Part shown: positions 54,104-63,189 of the stretch, in pieces | Numbering within the stretch: position 1 is the first letter of the stretch | Layout: each line of letters starts with the position of its first letter | Assembly: GCA_016712865.1 (NCBI GenBank) | Contig: JADJQH010000008.1 | Location: 744,001 to 808,000, forward strand | DNA: 64,000 nt | Origin: Dokdonella sp. | GTDB taxonomy: Bacteria > Pseudomonadota > Gammaproteobacteria > Xanthomonadales > Rhodanobacteraceae | Direction of reading: 5' to 3' | Translations under genes and position numbers: made by a program | The notes under the pieces: generated by a model | The model's input: only the letters and a program-made list of their open reading frames with translations | Told to the model about the DNA's origin: nothing | The model's database searches: none

Positions 54104-55539
54104 TCGTTCCGGTGATCCTGTCCGGCGGCGCCGGCACGCGCCTGTGGCCGGTTTCGCGCAGCGCCTATCCCAAGCCGTTCATGCGCATGGGCGATGGGGA
54201 ATCGCTTTTGTACAAGACCCTGGATCGCGCCTTGCGCCTTGCCGAATCCGGAACGGTGTTGACCGTGACCGGACGTGATTACTATTTCCTCACCCGCGAT
54301 GAATATGCACGCCACCCGCAGGCCAACCTGGATCATTTGCCATTCCTGCTGGAGCCGGCCGGGCGAAATACGGCGCCGGCCATCGTGCTGGCGGCCCTGT
54401 ACGCGTTGGAGCACTGCGCGGCCGACGCCACCTTGCTGGTGCTGCCATCGGATCACCTGATCCGCGATGTGGATGCTTTCGCCGCCGATGTCGCGCGTGC
54501 GGCCAAGCTGGCTGCGCAAGGCTGGCTGGTCACCTTCGGTATCCAGCCGACCGCGCCGGAAACCGGGTTCGGCTATATCCGCATGCGTGAACAGGTGCAG
54601 GGCTGTGAGGGAAGGGCGGTGGGTGCCTTTGTCGAGAAGCCGGATCGACAGACTGCCGAGGCATACATTGCCTCGGGCGATCATGTGTGGAATTCGGGCA
54701 TGTTCTGCTTCCGCGCCGACGCGCTGGTTGCCGCGGCGGAAACGACCTGTCCCGACGTGCTGGCGGCCGCACGCGCCTGTCACGCCAGCGACAGCGGGCA
54801 GGTCAGCCCCATCGAGTACGCGAAAGACACCTTCATGGCGCAGCCGGACATCTCCATCGACTATGCGGTGATGGAACGCGCAGCGAAAGTGGCCGTGGTG
54901 CCTGCGCGTTTCGACTGGAGCGATATCGGCTCGTGGAAAGCCATCAGCGACATGGATGCCGAATCCGATGCCGTCGGCAACCGGGTGCAGGGCCAGGCCA
55001 TCGTTGTCGAGAGCGAGAACTGCTACATCCAGTCGCAGCAACGCATGGTGGCCGCCGTGGGCGTCAAGAACCTCGTCATCATCGACACCGATGATGCCGT
55101 GCTGGTCGCTGATCGTGATCGTTCACAGCAGGTGAAGCTGGTCGTCGAGCAGTTGCGCGCAAGCAATCATCCGGCAGCGGCCCTGCACAACACCGTGCAC
55201 CGGCCCTGGGGCAGCTACACCATTCTCGAAGACAAGGACGATTGCAAGGTGAAGCGCCTGACCGTGCGGCCGGGGCATGTGCTGTCGCTGCAACTGCATC
55301 ACCGGCGCAGCGAGCACTGGACCGTGGTGCACGGCACCGCCAAGGTGCGCGTGGGTGAGCGCGAGTTCCTGCTCAATGCCAACGAATCGACTTATATCCC
55401 GATGAACACCGTGCATCGGCTGGAGAACCCCACCGAGCAGGACATCCACCTGATCGAGGTTCAGTGTGGTGACTACTTCGGCGAGGACGACATTGTGCGC
55501 CTGGAAGACCGCTACGGACGGGTCAAGGCCAAGGTTTGA
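54100..55539 (+). CDS. xanB: Mannose-1-phosphate guanylyltransferase/mannose-6-phosphate isomerase
   Basis: A 479-residue bifunctional enzyme of the XanB/AlgA/ManC type. The N-terminal guanylyltransferase has GGAGTRLWPVSR (9-20), the FVEKPD loop and NSGMFCFRAD. The C-terminal isomerase is a cupin with RPGHVLSLQLHHRRSEHW, including the metal-binding histidines. It makes GDP-mannose for exopolysaccharide or lipopolysaccharide. The ATG at 54100 overlaps the rfbD stop by four bases (ATGA). The symbol xanB is used because of the likely lineage. Confidence 0.95.
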   Translation: MIVPVILSGGAGTRLWPVSRSAYPKPFMRMGDGESLLYKTLDRALRLAESGTVLTVTGRDYYFLTRDEYARHPQANLDHLPFLLEPAGRNTAPAIVLAALYALEHCAADATLLVLPSDHLIRDVDAFAADVARAAKLAAQGWLVTFGIQPTAPETGFGYIRMREQVQGCEGRAVGAFVEKPDRQTAEAYIASGDHVWNSGMFCFRADALVAAAETTCPDVLAAARACHASDSGQVSPIEYAKDTFMAQPDISIDYAVMERAAKVAVVPARFDWSDIGSWKAISDMDAESDAVGNRVQGQAIVVESENCYIQSQQRMVAAVGVKNLVIIDTDDAVLVADRDRSQQVKLVVEQLRASNHPAAALHNTVHRPWGSYTILEDKDDCKVKRLTVRPGHVLSLQLHHRRSEHWTVVHGTAKVRVGEREFLLNANESTYIPMNTVHRLENPTEQDIHLIEVQCGDYFGEDDIVRLEDRYGRVKAKV

Positions 55540-55564
55540 ACGGTTTTCGTTCGCCTGCAATAAT
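55536..55564 (+). promoter_or_regulatory. Predicted sigma-70 promoter for the S9 peptidase
   Basis: TTGAAC at 55536-55541 and AATAAT at 55559-55564 are separated by exactly 17 bases and preceded by TGC before the -10 (extended -10-like). They lie 35 bases before the ATG at 55599, straddling the xanB stop. The boxes match well; the use is inferred. Confidence 0.55.
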
Positions 55565-55598
55565 CCACCAGTTTTCAATGCAAACGGAGTTGTGAACG

Positions 55599-57629
55599 AT
55601 GGCTATTCGATTTGTCGCTTTTGCGGCCTTGCTTGTTGTCTCGTTGGTTTCGATAGCGGCAGAGCCCGTGCCGCTTGCGGATTTCGCCAAGCACCATCAA
55701 TTTGTCGATGCGAAGATTTCCCCGGATGGCAAGCATCTGGCCGCCACTTCGATCATCGAGGGCAAGCGTGTGCTTTCGTTCATCGATCTGGCCGGTGGCG
55801 TCGGTGTGACCGTGCATCCGCGCGACGATGATGAGGTCTACGAATTCTGGTGGGTGAACGACAAGCGAGTGCTCTATTCAGTGGCTCAGAATGCGACCAT
55901 TCTGGAGGAGCCAGAACTTACCGGTGAGCTGTTTGCCGCCAACTACGATGGCAGCGGAACCGACACGTTGTTTGGCTATCGCGCCAGCGATAGCCGGTCG
56001 GGATCTACCGGTTCGCATATCCAGAAGAAGGAAAGCGAATATGCCTGGGGATCGATGGAGAACACCCTGCGCGACAGCGATGACGAAGCGCTCATTTATG
56101 TGCGACGCATGAACTGGAGCCATGTAACCAGCGCGGGCGGCGAACAACTTCACCCCGAAGTGCGCCGCATCAACGTGAAGACAGGCATCAACCGATCGAT
56201 TGCCGTTTCTCCGCTTGCGCGGGCCAATTTTTTGACGGACAACCAGGGGGCGGTGCGTTTTACATCGGGCACGGGCAATGATCAGAAGTTCAAGGTGTTT
56301 TACCGCGCCGATGACAAGGCGGATTGGGAGTTGATCCTCGATGAATCGGACAACAGTAAAGTTGCCACGCCGCTCGGATTCAACCGGGCAGGCGACGGCG
56401 TCTATTTTGCGTGCGCCGGAAGTAAGGGCAGAGGTGGATTGTGTCTGTGGGATGTGGCCACGCGCACCTTCAAGACCCTGTGGAGCGGAACGGGGGTGAT
56501 CGGTTACGAGTACACCTTCGACGAACAGGATATTTTTGCCATCCGCACCATGCCGGGACGGGTTGCGGTGACCCTGGTGCACAAGCAAGCCGAGGAAGCC
56601 CGATTGCTGGCTGAACTGATGGGTTCGTTTCCGGGTTCGGACGTGAATTTCGTCAGTGCGAGCAAGGATGGAAAGAAAGTGATCGTGCAGGTCCAAAGCG
56701 ACCGTGATCCGGGATCGTTCTATCTGTACGACGCCGATGCCAAAAAGGTCAGCTTCCTGCTTTCACGTGCCGAATGGATAAAACCGGAAACCTTGGCCGT
56801 GATGGAGCCTTTCCAGATCAGGGCGCGCGACGGCCTGGAACTGCATGGTTACCTGACCAAGCCATTGGGCCAGGAGGAAACCAAGAATTTGCCCATGGTG
56901 GTTTATGTACATGGCGGGCCCTACCACGTCCAGGATGGCTGGAAATACAACGCCAATGTGCAGATGTTGGCCAGTCGAGGCTATGCCGTGTTGCAGGTCA
57001 ATTTCCGTGGTTCGGGCGGTTATGGCGGCGGTTTTGTCGAAGCTGGCTATGGCGAGTGGGGCGCCAAGATGCAGGACGATGTCACCGATGCGACGCGTTG
57101 GGCCATCGAGCAAGGCGTGGCCGACCCCAAGCGCATCTGCATCTTTGGCGGCAGTTACGGTGGCTATGCGGCCTTGCAGGGAGCGGTGCGCGAACCGGAT
57201 ATGTACCAGTGCGCCATCGGCTATGCCGGTGTGTACGACCTTGTTCTGATGAAATCCCGTGGTGATATTCCGCAATCGATTTTTGGCGAGAAGTACCTGG
57301 AGCGAGCTCTCGGCAAGGACGACGCCGTAATTGCCCAACGCTCACCCATCAACAACATCGACAGGATCAAGGCCAAAGTCATGCTGATTGTCGGCGGCCA
57401 GGACAAACGCGTGCCGCCGGTGCAGGGCGAGAGCCTGCACAACGCCTTGGCCAAGCGCGGCATCGACCACGAATGGCTCTACCAGCGCACCGAAGGCCAC
57501 GCCTTCTACGATGAAGCCAATGTCACTGACATGTTCGAGAAGATCCTGGCCTTCCTGGGGCGCAATATCGGCACGGCGGCACCATCTGCGAACCCGGCGG
57601 CTGCACCGTCAGCCCCGGCCGGAAACTGA
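55599..57629 (+). CDS. Exported S9-family peptidase (prolyl oligopeptidase-like)
   Basis: A 676-residue protein with a signal peptide (about 1-21, SIAAE), an N-terminal beta-propeller-type region (about 35-390) and a C-terminal alpha/beta hydrolase. The catalytic triad is Ser519 (GGSYGGYA), Asp602 (GGQDKRVP) and His634 (EGHAFYDE). The family includes dipeptidyl and acylaminoacyl peptidases that trim peptides from other enzymes. The tail is alanine/proline-rich (AAPSANPAAAPSAP), which is odd for a soluble enzyme. A strong promoter-like pair lies directly upstream. Its partner downstream is the TonB-domain-like gene. Confidence 0.93.
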   Translation: MAIRFVAFAALLVVSLVSIAAEPVPLADFAKHHQFVDAKISPDGKHLAATSIIEGKRVLSFIDLAGGVGVTVHPRDDDEVYEFWWVNDKRVLYSVAQNATILEEPELTGELFAANYDGSGTDTLFGYRASDSRSGSTGSHIQKKESEYAWGSMENTLRDSDDEALIYVRRMNWSHVTSAGGEQLHPEVRRINVKTGINRSIAVSPLARANFLTDNQGAVRFTSGTGNDQKFKVFYRADDKADWELILDESDNSKVATPLGFNRAGDGVYFACAGSKGRGGLCLWDVATRTFKTLWSGTGVIGYEYTFDEQDIFAIRTMPGRVAVTLVHKQAEEARLLAELMGSFPGSDVNFVSASKDGKKVIVQVQSDRDPGSFYLYDADAKKVSFLLSRAEWIKPETLAVMEPFQIRARDGLELHGYLTKPLGQEETKNLPMVVYVHGGPYHVQDGWKYNANVQMLASRGYAVLQVNFRGSGGYGGGFVEAGYGEWGAKMQDDVTDATRWAIEQGVADPKRICIFGGSYGGYAALQGAVREPDMYQCAIGYAGVYDLVLMKSRGDIPQSIFGEKYLERALGKDDAVIAQRSPINNIDRIKAKVMLIVGGQDKRVPPVQGESLHNALAKRGIDHEWLYQRTEGHAFYDEANVTDMFEKILAFLGRNIGTAAPSANPAAAPSAPAGN

Positions 57630-57660
57630 TCTGGCAGTCGCATCGATCACGGAGAATCCT

Positions 57661-58524
57661 ATGTTGAAATCCATCCTGTTTGCGCTGGCCATGGTGCTTT
57701 CCATGCCCGCGGTGGCGGACAAGAGCGCCGATGAAAAAGCCGGCAATGCCAAGAAGGCAATCGCGACCATGCTGGTCAGCGGACATGTGGTGATTGGCAC
57801 CGATGGGCAGGTCGAGGAGCACGATCTGGATGCGAGGGCAAAACTGACGCCAGAAATGAGGGCCTTCGTCGGTGATGTCATTTCAAAGTGGCGATTCGAA
57901 CCCGTCAAGGCGAATGGGGAGGTCGCTCGCGCACGCGTGGCCATGAGCCTGCGTCTGGCTGCGAACAAGATCAATGACGATGCCTACAGTTTCCGGATTG
58001 CCAGTACATACTTTGGAAACCGCGAAGAAGAGCCTGAGACGAATAGTGTTCGTGTTGCAAAGAAGTATCTGCCGAAGTATCCGAGTGAACTGGTGGGTTG
58101 GCGCGCAAGCGGTATTGTCTACTTGCTGTTGCAAGTGGATCCCGATGGAAGGGTGATGAACATAGGTGCCGAGCAGGTCAACCTGCGTTTGACTGGTACC
58201 GATGCGCAGATGGAATTGATCAGAGAAACTTTCACCAAGTCAGCCATTCGTGCCGTACGAAAATGGAAGTTCCATCCGCCAACCACCGGCCCAGATGCCA
58301 AAGGAAGCAGTTGGTTGGTGTGGCAACCTGTGGACTTTGGGATGTTCGGCGAAGCGAGTGCAAAATCCGATGATTGGGAAACCTATATCCCCGGACCTCG
58401 CAATCTGAACATGCCGTGGGCAGGCAAGTCGTACCGATCAGCAGGCAGCCCCGACGCCTTGCCGGACGGTGGCCTGTACGCCCTGCAACAGGGCGCCAAG
58501 CTGCTGACGCCATTGTCGCCTTGA
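57661..58524 (+). CDS. Exported TonB C-terminal-domain-like protein
   Basis: A 287-residue protein with a signal peptide (1-19). It contains two stretches like the TonB C-terminal fold: one about 38-100 (GHVVIGTDGQVEEHDL then KWRFEPVKANG) and one about 150-205 (GIVYLLLQVDPDGRVMNIGA then RAVRKWKFHPPTTG). Real TonB proteins carry an N-terminal membrane anchor and a proline-rich linker, both absent here, so energy transduction is unlikely. It lies 31 bases after the S9 peptidase stop on the same strand, so the two are probably co-transcribed. The role is unknown. Confidence 0.7.
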   Translation: MLKSILFALAMVLSMPAVADKSADEKAGNAKKAIATMLVSGHVVIGTDGQVEEHDLDARAKLTPEMRAFVGDVISKWRFEPVKANGEVARARVAMSLRLAANKINDDAYSFRIASTYFGNREEEPETNSVRVAKKYLPKYPSELVGWRASGIVYLLLQVDPDGRVMNIGAEQVNLRLTGTDAQMELIRETFTKSAIRAVRKWKFHPPTTGPDAKGSSWLVWQPVDFGMFGEASAKSDDWETYIPGPRNLNMPWAGKSYRSAGSPDALPDGGLYALQQGAKLLTPLSP

Positions 58525-58556
58525 TCCGGTCCGGAATTACGCCCACGTTTACCGTC

Positions 58557-58698
58557 GTAGAGCGCAGCTTGCTCCGCTCATCTCAACGATAGGCGTGACA
58601 GCCGAGCAAGCTCGGCTCTACTCCAGCAAGCGCGTAGAGCGGAGCTTGCTCCGCTCACGGGTTTCCCCGCGCAGTCAGCCGAGAAAGCTCGGTTCTAC
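58557..58698. repeat. Palindromic GAGC-GCTTGCTC repeat cluster
   Basis: Four arms of the same family as the array at 27852: GTAGAGCGCAGCTTGCTCCG, AGCCGAGCAAGCTCGGCTCT, GTAGAGCGGAGCTTGCTCCG and AGCCGAGAAAGCTCGGTTCT. They lie between the convergent TonB-like and pgi genes and may act as bidirectional terminator hairpins. Confidence 0.75.
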
Positions 58699-58729
58699 AA
58701 TGCCATGGCGTGACCGTTCTGCAGCACGA

Positions 58730-60334
58730 TCACGTGGGATCGCCTTGCCGCAGTTTCTGCAGCAAGCTCGCGGTTGAACTATCCAAGCCGTCGAAGTCGC
58801 CGGATTCAAATCGCGGCAACAAGCCGTTGCACAGGGTCTTGCCCAGCTCCACGCCCCACTGATCAAAACTGTTGATGCCCCACAGGGCGCCGCAGACAAA
58901 CGTGCGGTGCTCGTACATCGCCAGCAGCGTACCCAGCGTGCGCGGGTTGAGGGCATCGATCAGCAGGGTGGTGCTGGGCCGGTTGCCGGGGAAGCTGCGC
59001 TGATGGGCAATGGCCTCGCGTTCGGCGCTGCTCTCCGCGCTGGTTTTCTCGGCGAGCGCCGCTTCGAATGATTTGCCCAGCATCAAGGCCTGCGCCTGGG
59101 CCAGCCCATTGGCCAGCAGCTTGCGATGGGCATCGGCATCGCCGGTTCCGGGTTCGCGCACGAGGATGAACTCGACGGGAATCACATCGCTGCCCTGGTG
59201 CAGCATCTGGAAATAGGCATGCTGGCCATTGGTGCCGGCTTCGCCCCAGATCACCGGACTGGTGGAAAAGGAAACGGCATTGCCGGAGCGATCCACCCGC
59301 TTGCCATTGCTTTCCATCTCCAGTTGCTGGAGATAGGCGGGCAGGCGACTGAGGCCCTGGTGATAGGGCGCAACGCTCCTGCTGGCAAAGCCGAGGAAGT
59401 TGCGGTTCCACACATCGAGCAGGCCCAGCAAGATGGGCAGGTTGGTCTCGATGCGTGCATCGCGGAAATGCCGGTCCATGGCATGTGCACCGGCCAGCAA
59501 TTCACGGAAGCGTTCGGCACCGATGGCGATGGCAATGGGCAGGCCGATGCTCGACCACAGCGAATAGCGCCCACCCACCCAATCCCGGAAACCGAACGTG
59601 GTGTCGATGCCAAATCCGGAGGCGGCGGCGACGTTGGTGGTGCAGGCCACGAAATGCTTGCGCGTATCGATGCCGCCATTGCTCAGGAACCAGCTGCGCG
59701 CAAGCTGCGCATTGCTCATGGTTTCCTGGGTGGTGAAGGTCTTGGATGCAATCACGAACAGCGTCTCGGCCGGTTTCAATCCGCGCAGCGTCCACTCCAG
59801 GTGATGGCTGTCCACGTTGGAGACGAAATGCACGTCCAGGTGCGGAGCGATGAAACCGGACAGCGCGCCGACCACCATCTGCGGGCCGAGATCGGAGCCG
59901 CCAATGCCGATGTTGACGATGTGGCGTATGCCGCTGGCGGGATCGCGCACGCTTTCGGCAAAGGCAAGCATGCGATTCAGCGTGCCGTGCACCTCGGCAC
60001 TGAATGGAAAGTCCCCCGGCGGAGCGCGCAGTGCCGTGTGCAGCACCGCGCGCTTTTCGCTGACGTTGATCGGCTCGCCAGCGAACATGGCATCGCGTTG
60101 CGCCTCAAGCGAACACTCGCGCGCAAGCTCCAGCAAGGCATCGAGAATCCCGCGATCGATCAGGTTCTTGGAAAGATCGGCAAGGATTCCTTCGGCTTCG
60201 AACGAGAAGTGCGCAAAGCGGTCGTGGTCCTTGGCAAACGCATCGCGCAGGTCGAATCGCGCATCTGCATCGCGATGCAGCGTTGACAGGTTCGACCAGG
60301 CTCGGGTTTGATCACAACGCAGTGCAGCGCTCAT
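58730..60334 (-). CDS. pgi: Glucose-6-phosphate isomerase
   Basis: A 534-residue glycolytic enzyme converting glucose 6-phosphate and fructose 6-phosphate. The signature GIGGSDLGPQMV and the late phrases VIWGEAGTNGQHAYFQ and INSFDQWGVELGK are complete. The ATG at 60334 is the start used by homologues; the longer frame to 60520 adds 62 unrelated residues. It stands alone, convergent with the TonB-like gene. It supplies precursors also used by the rfb/xanB operon. Confidence 0.97.
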   Translation of the reverse strand: MSAALRCDQTRAWSNLSTLHRDADARFDLRDAFAKDHDRFAHFSFEAEGILADLSKNLIDRGILDALLELARECSLEAQRDAMFAGEPINVSEKRAVLHTALRAPPGDFPFSAEVHGTLNRMLAFAESVRDPASGIRHIVNIGIGGSDLGPQMVVGALSGFIAPHLDVHFVSNVDSHHLEWTLRGLKPAETLFVIASKTFTTQETMSNAQLARSWFLSNGGIDTRKHFVACTTNVAAASGFGIDTTFGFRDWVGGRYSLWSSIGLPIAIAIGAERFRELLAGAHAMDRHFRDARIETNLPILLGLLDVWNRNFLGFASRSVAPYHQGLSRLPAYLQQLEMESNGKRVDRSGNAVSFSTSPVIWGEAGTNGQHAYFQMLHQGSDVIPVEFILVREPGTGDADAHRKLLANGLAQAQALMLGKSFEAALAEKTSAESSAEREAIAHQRSFPGNRPSTTLLIDALNPRTLGTLLAMYEHRTFVCGALWGINSFDQWGVELGKTLCNGLLPRFESGDFDGLDSSTASLLQKLRQGDPT

Positions 60335-60392
60335 CGATTGCTCGGATGAAAGGTGGGTATGCGCCAAGCATACCCACCCGCGGCAGGTTTCG

Positions 60393-62711
60393 TCAGGGCG
60401 TCGGGCCGGCTTCAAAGCCGTCCGTGAAAATGAGATCCGGCAGCGGCGCTTCGACGCAGTTGTAGCAGACGAGGGCGAAATCCTGCGCGGGAGCACCGGG
60501 TGTGTACGGGTTGAGGGCATCGGCGGCGATGTTGGCAGCCAGAACCGTGATCTCGATGGAGCCCGTCAATTGGTCCGGCGAGAGGAAGATGCCTTCGAGG
60601 TTGTTCTTGTTGTCCGCGCTGCCGCCACTGGCCGACCAGCCATCGCCGCCGATCACGTTGCCGAGGTAGGTCGTGGCATCGACCGCGACCGACAGATCGA
60701 GATCATTGACCCAGGCCGGCGTGCTGCCACCCAGTCCGTGGCCCTTGGCATCGGTCCAGGCCAGCATGATACGCACCGGTCGCTCGGGATCCGCGGCTTG
60801 CATGTTCCTGACCCAGCTTGCTCCGGTGGTGTCGAGAAGTACGCTCTGGTCGATGCTGAAAACCGGATCCTGCGAATTGACCACGGCATCAAGATCGATT
60901 CGGCCATAACCCTGGAATCGATCCGGGCGATGTCCCATGACCGCGCCATCGGCGTTGTTGAAGCCGTGCAGGTCCTTGGCCACCGCCGTGAATACGGCTT
61001 TGATCAGCGCCGGACTGGGCGTAGCGCCGGCATGCCCGGAACGGTATTTCTCGACGAATACCGCCGAGGCGCCAGTCACCACCGGTGATGCCATCGAGGT
61101 GCCGCAGTAGAAATCGAACGAAGTGTCGCTGCCGGCAGTCGCGCTGTCGGTGTTGCAGCCGGGAGCGACGATGTTGGGAACACGACGGCCATCGCAGGCG
61201 TTGCCGTGTGCGGAGTTGCTGGAGACGTTGAAGATCTGTCCGACTTGAGCGCCGGATCCGGTCTGCAAGGCGGTGGAGCCGACCGCGAACAGGTTCTTGG
61301 CTTCATCGGGCGAACCCAGCGAGGAAGGCGCGCAGGCACCGAAGCCATCACCGCCACCGTTCATGATCGACCACACGTTTTGTATCTGTTGATTGCCCGC
61401 CTCGTCCGGATTGGCGTCGCGGATCACCATGTCCACTTGCTGGGTTGGAATGTCGTAGCCCTGCGGACTGCCGGTTGGTCCCCAGGAGTTGTTGGTCAAT
61501 ACCGCGCCGCTCAAGGCCGATTCCTTGTAGATCTTGAGCATGCCGTCGGCAATCATCTGACCCGGGCCGCCGCCGAGGAAGTTGTCGTAGACCTGGCGCA
61601 CGATGTTGGCGCCGGGCGCGACGCCCTGGCCGCGCAACAGTCCATTGAGCAGGATGCCGCTGGCGCCGGTTCCGGCAATGGCGGCGGCAACATGGGTTCC
61701 ATGGCTGTCGATGCTGCTGGTGCAACTGGTTGGGCTGGCTCCGGAAGGCACGCAGGCGAGCATGCGCGAAGCCACATCCAGGTGCGTGGTGCGGATGCCG
61801 CCATCGACCACCGATACCACCACGCCGTTGCCATCAAAACCCAGGCTGTCGAGCCAGGTCTGGTAGCCGGGAATGATGGTGTTGGGTGGGGCGGGATCGT
61901 AGCCGCCGACGATGGACTGGTTGCTCATTTCGCCGCGCGGGCCGCCGCCGGACTGGATGGCCTGCACGCTGTACATGCCAGGCAGCGCGGCAAGCTCGAA
62001 ATAACGGCTGCCCGGAACGGCAAGTTCGATCACCGAGAAGTTTTCGTCCAGCGGGGTGGAACTGACAAGTTGTGCACCCAGCGCGCTGAAATCTGCCTGC
62101 AAGGCATGGGTATCGCGATGACGACTGACCAAGGCCATGGTCCGGCGCAGGGCAGGGGAGAGGTGCCGTTGGGTAGCCGGCAAGCGGAACTCGGTGGCGA
62201 AGCTTCCACTCCAGCGTACTTCGGCGTGCGATGCCGCGCGTGCGAGCGCGGTCGCGTCGGACCAGACCACATAGGTGAACGGATGGATGTACTGCGCCGG
62301 AACGACGCCGGCTGCGCGCATATGCAACAACCATTCCGGTTTGACCGGTCCCCAGAACTGGATCAGTTGCCAATCAGCTTGACCGCTTGCATTCGAGGTC
62401 GGCGCTTGGGTTTGGACCGTATCCAGCAGCGGATCGAAGCGTTGGCCGCCGAGGTCAAGGACGAAGGGCGACTCGATGCGCGTTGTGCGGATGCCGGCAG
62501 AGTGCAGCGCGGCTTCATTCACGGCAGCCGCAGCAATCCACTGGAACCGCCCGTAGTCGATGGTTTCGCCTGGCAGGGCGGTAATGCGGGAAAGGTCCGC
62601 CCGCGAGGATTCGATACGCAGCCAGGCGCCTTCGCTTGCGCTGGCACAGTGACCGAAACCCGCGGCAAGCAATGCCACGCCAAGACCTGTGCGGAAAAAT
62701 CTGCCATTCAT
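60393..62711 (-). CDS. Secreted subtilisin-like S8 peptidase
   Basis: A 772-residue secreted protease with a signal peptide (about 1-26), a propeptide-like N-terminal part (about 30-285) and a subtilase domain with Asp303 (SVVDGGIR), His337 (SHGTHVAAA) and Ser539 (GTSMASP). A beta-rich domain (about 620-750) follows. The C-terminus ends LPDLIFTDGFEAG, a short hydrophobic motif resembling the IFxDGFE tail seen on many secreted proteins of this bacterial order. The ATG at 62711 removes 69 non-homologous residues from the longer frame. It is next to an M28 peptidase gene on the same strand, but a 478-base repeat region separates them. Confidence 0.92.
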   Translation of the reverse strand: MNGRFFRTGLGVALLAAGFGHCASASEGAWLRIESSRADLSRITALPGETIDYGRFQWIAAAAVNEAALHSAGIRTTRIESPFVLDLGGQRFDPLLDTVQTQAPTSNASGQADWQLIQFWGPVKPEWLLHMRAAGVVPAQYIHPFTYVVWSDATALARAASHAEVRWSGSFATEFRLPATQRHLSPALRRTMALVSRHRDTHALQADFSALGAQLVSSTPLDENFSVIELAVPGSRYFELAALPGMYSVQAIQSGGGPRGEMSNQSIVGGYDPAPPNTIIPGYQTWLDSLGFDGNGVVVSVVDGGIRTTHLDVASRMLACVPSGASPTSCTSSIDSHGTHVAAAIAGTGASGILLNGLLRGQGVAPGANIVRQVYDNFLGGGPGQMIADGMLKIYKESALSGAVLTNNSWGPTGSPQGYDIPTQQVDMVIRDANPDEAGNQQIQNVWSIMNGGGDGFGACAPSSLGSPDEAKNLFAVGSTALQTGSGAQVGQIFNVSSNSAHGNACDGRRVPNIVAPGCNTDSATAGSDTSFDFYCGTSMASPVVTGASAVFVEKYRSGHAGATPSPALIKAVFTAVAKDLHGFNNADGAVMGHRPDRFQGYGRIDLDAVVNSQDPVFSIDQSVLLDTTGASWVRNMQAADPERPVRIMLAWTDAKGHGLGGSTPAWVNDLDLSVAVDATTYLGNVIGGDGWSASGGSADNKNNLEGIFLSPDQLTGSIEITVLAANIAADALNPYTPGAPAQDFALVCYNCVEAPLPDLIFTDGFEAGPTP

Positions 62712-62808
62712 GTGGGTGCCCCAGGGTCGAAACTGCGGATCGTAACGGTATTGGCATTCGCCGTCTGCCGACCAGAGGCGGATCCAACAGGTTGCGGAAA
62801 TCCACCAA

Positions 62809-62970
62809 GGGAAACTCTGGTCAGCCACAATTTTCGTCACCCCGGCATACGCCGGGGTCCATTTTGACCTTGATTCCATTGGAACAAGATCAAGATGGGT
62901 TCCGGCTTGACCAGCCATTCGGCTGTTGTAAAGCGCCTCGCCGGAATGACGAACAAAATCAGGGTTTCCC
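62809..62970. repeat. Short inverted-repeat element with CACCCCGGC palindrome
   Basis: A 162-bp segment whose ends are GGGAAACTCTGGTCAG and the complement of a sequence ending AATCAGGGTTTCCC. It contains the palindrome ACCCCGGCATACGCCGGGGT, a common repeat in this bacterial group. It lies just upstream of the S8 gene and abuts MITE copy 3 at 62974, so the two shared a site of insertion. Confidence 0.55.
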
Positions 62971-62973
62971 TAC

Positions 62974-63083
62974 GGAAACTCTGAACAAACACGGAACTCA
63001 TTCGTCGCGAGCAAACTCGCTCCCACAAAATCAAGCAATGGTGGGAGCGAGCTTGCTCGCGACAATACTTGTTCAGACCTTCC
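62974..63083. mobile_element. 110-bp MITE family, copy 3
   Basis: The same family as 8277-8422 and 30464-30573. The ends are GGAAACTCTGAACAA and the complement of a sequence ending ACTTGTTCAGACCTTCC, with the core TCGCTCCCACAAAATCAAGC. The length is the 110-bp basic form. It sits between the S8 and M28 peptidase genes. No clear target duplication is visible at this copy. Confidence 0.85.
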
Positions 63084-63094
63084 CCAGGAACTTT

Positions 63095-63157
63095 TAGAGC
63101 GGAGCTTGCTCCGCTCATTGCAGTATCCATCGGGGCAGCCGAGCAAGCTCGGCTCTA
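63095..63157. repeat. Palindromic GAGC repeat pair
   Basis: TAGAGCGGAGCTTGCTCCGC followed by AGCCGAGCAAGCTCGGCTCT, the same family as the array at 27852. It lies 33 bases beyond the end of the M28 peptidase gene. Confidence 0.7.
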
Positions 63158-63189
63158 CCCTTTTCGCTCCTCGCAGTCGACGTCGAGGG

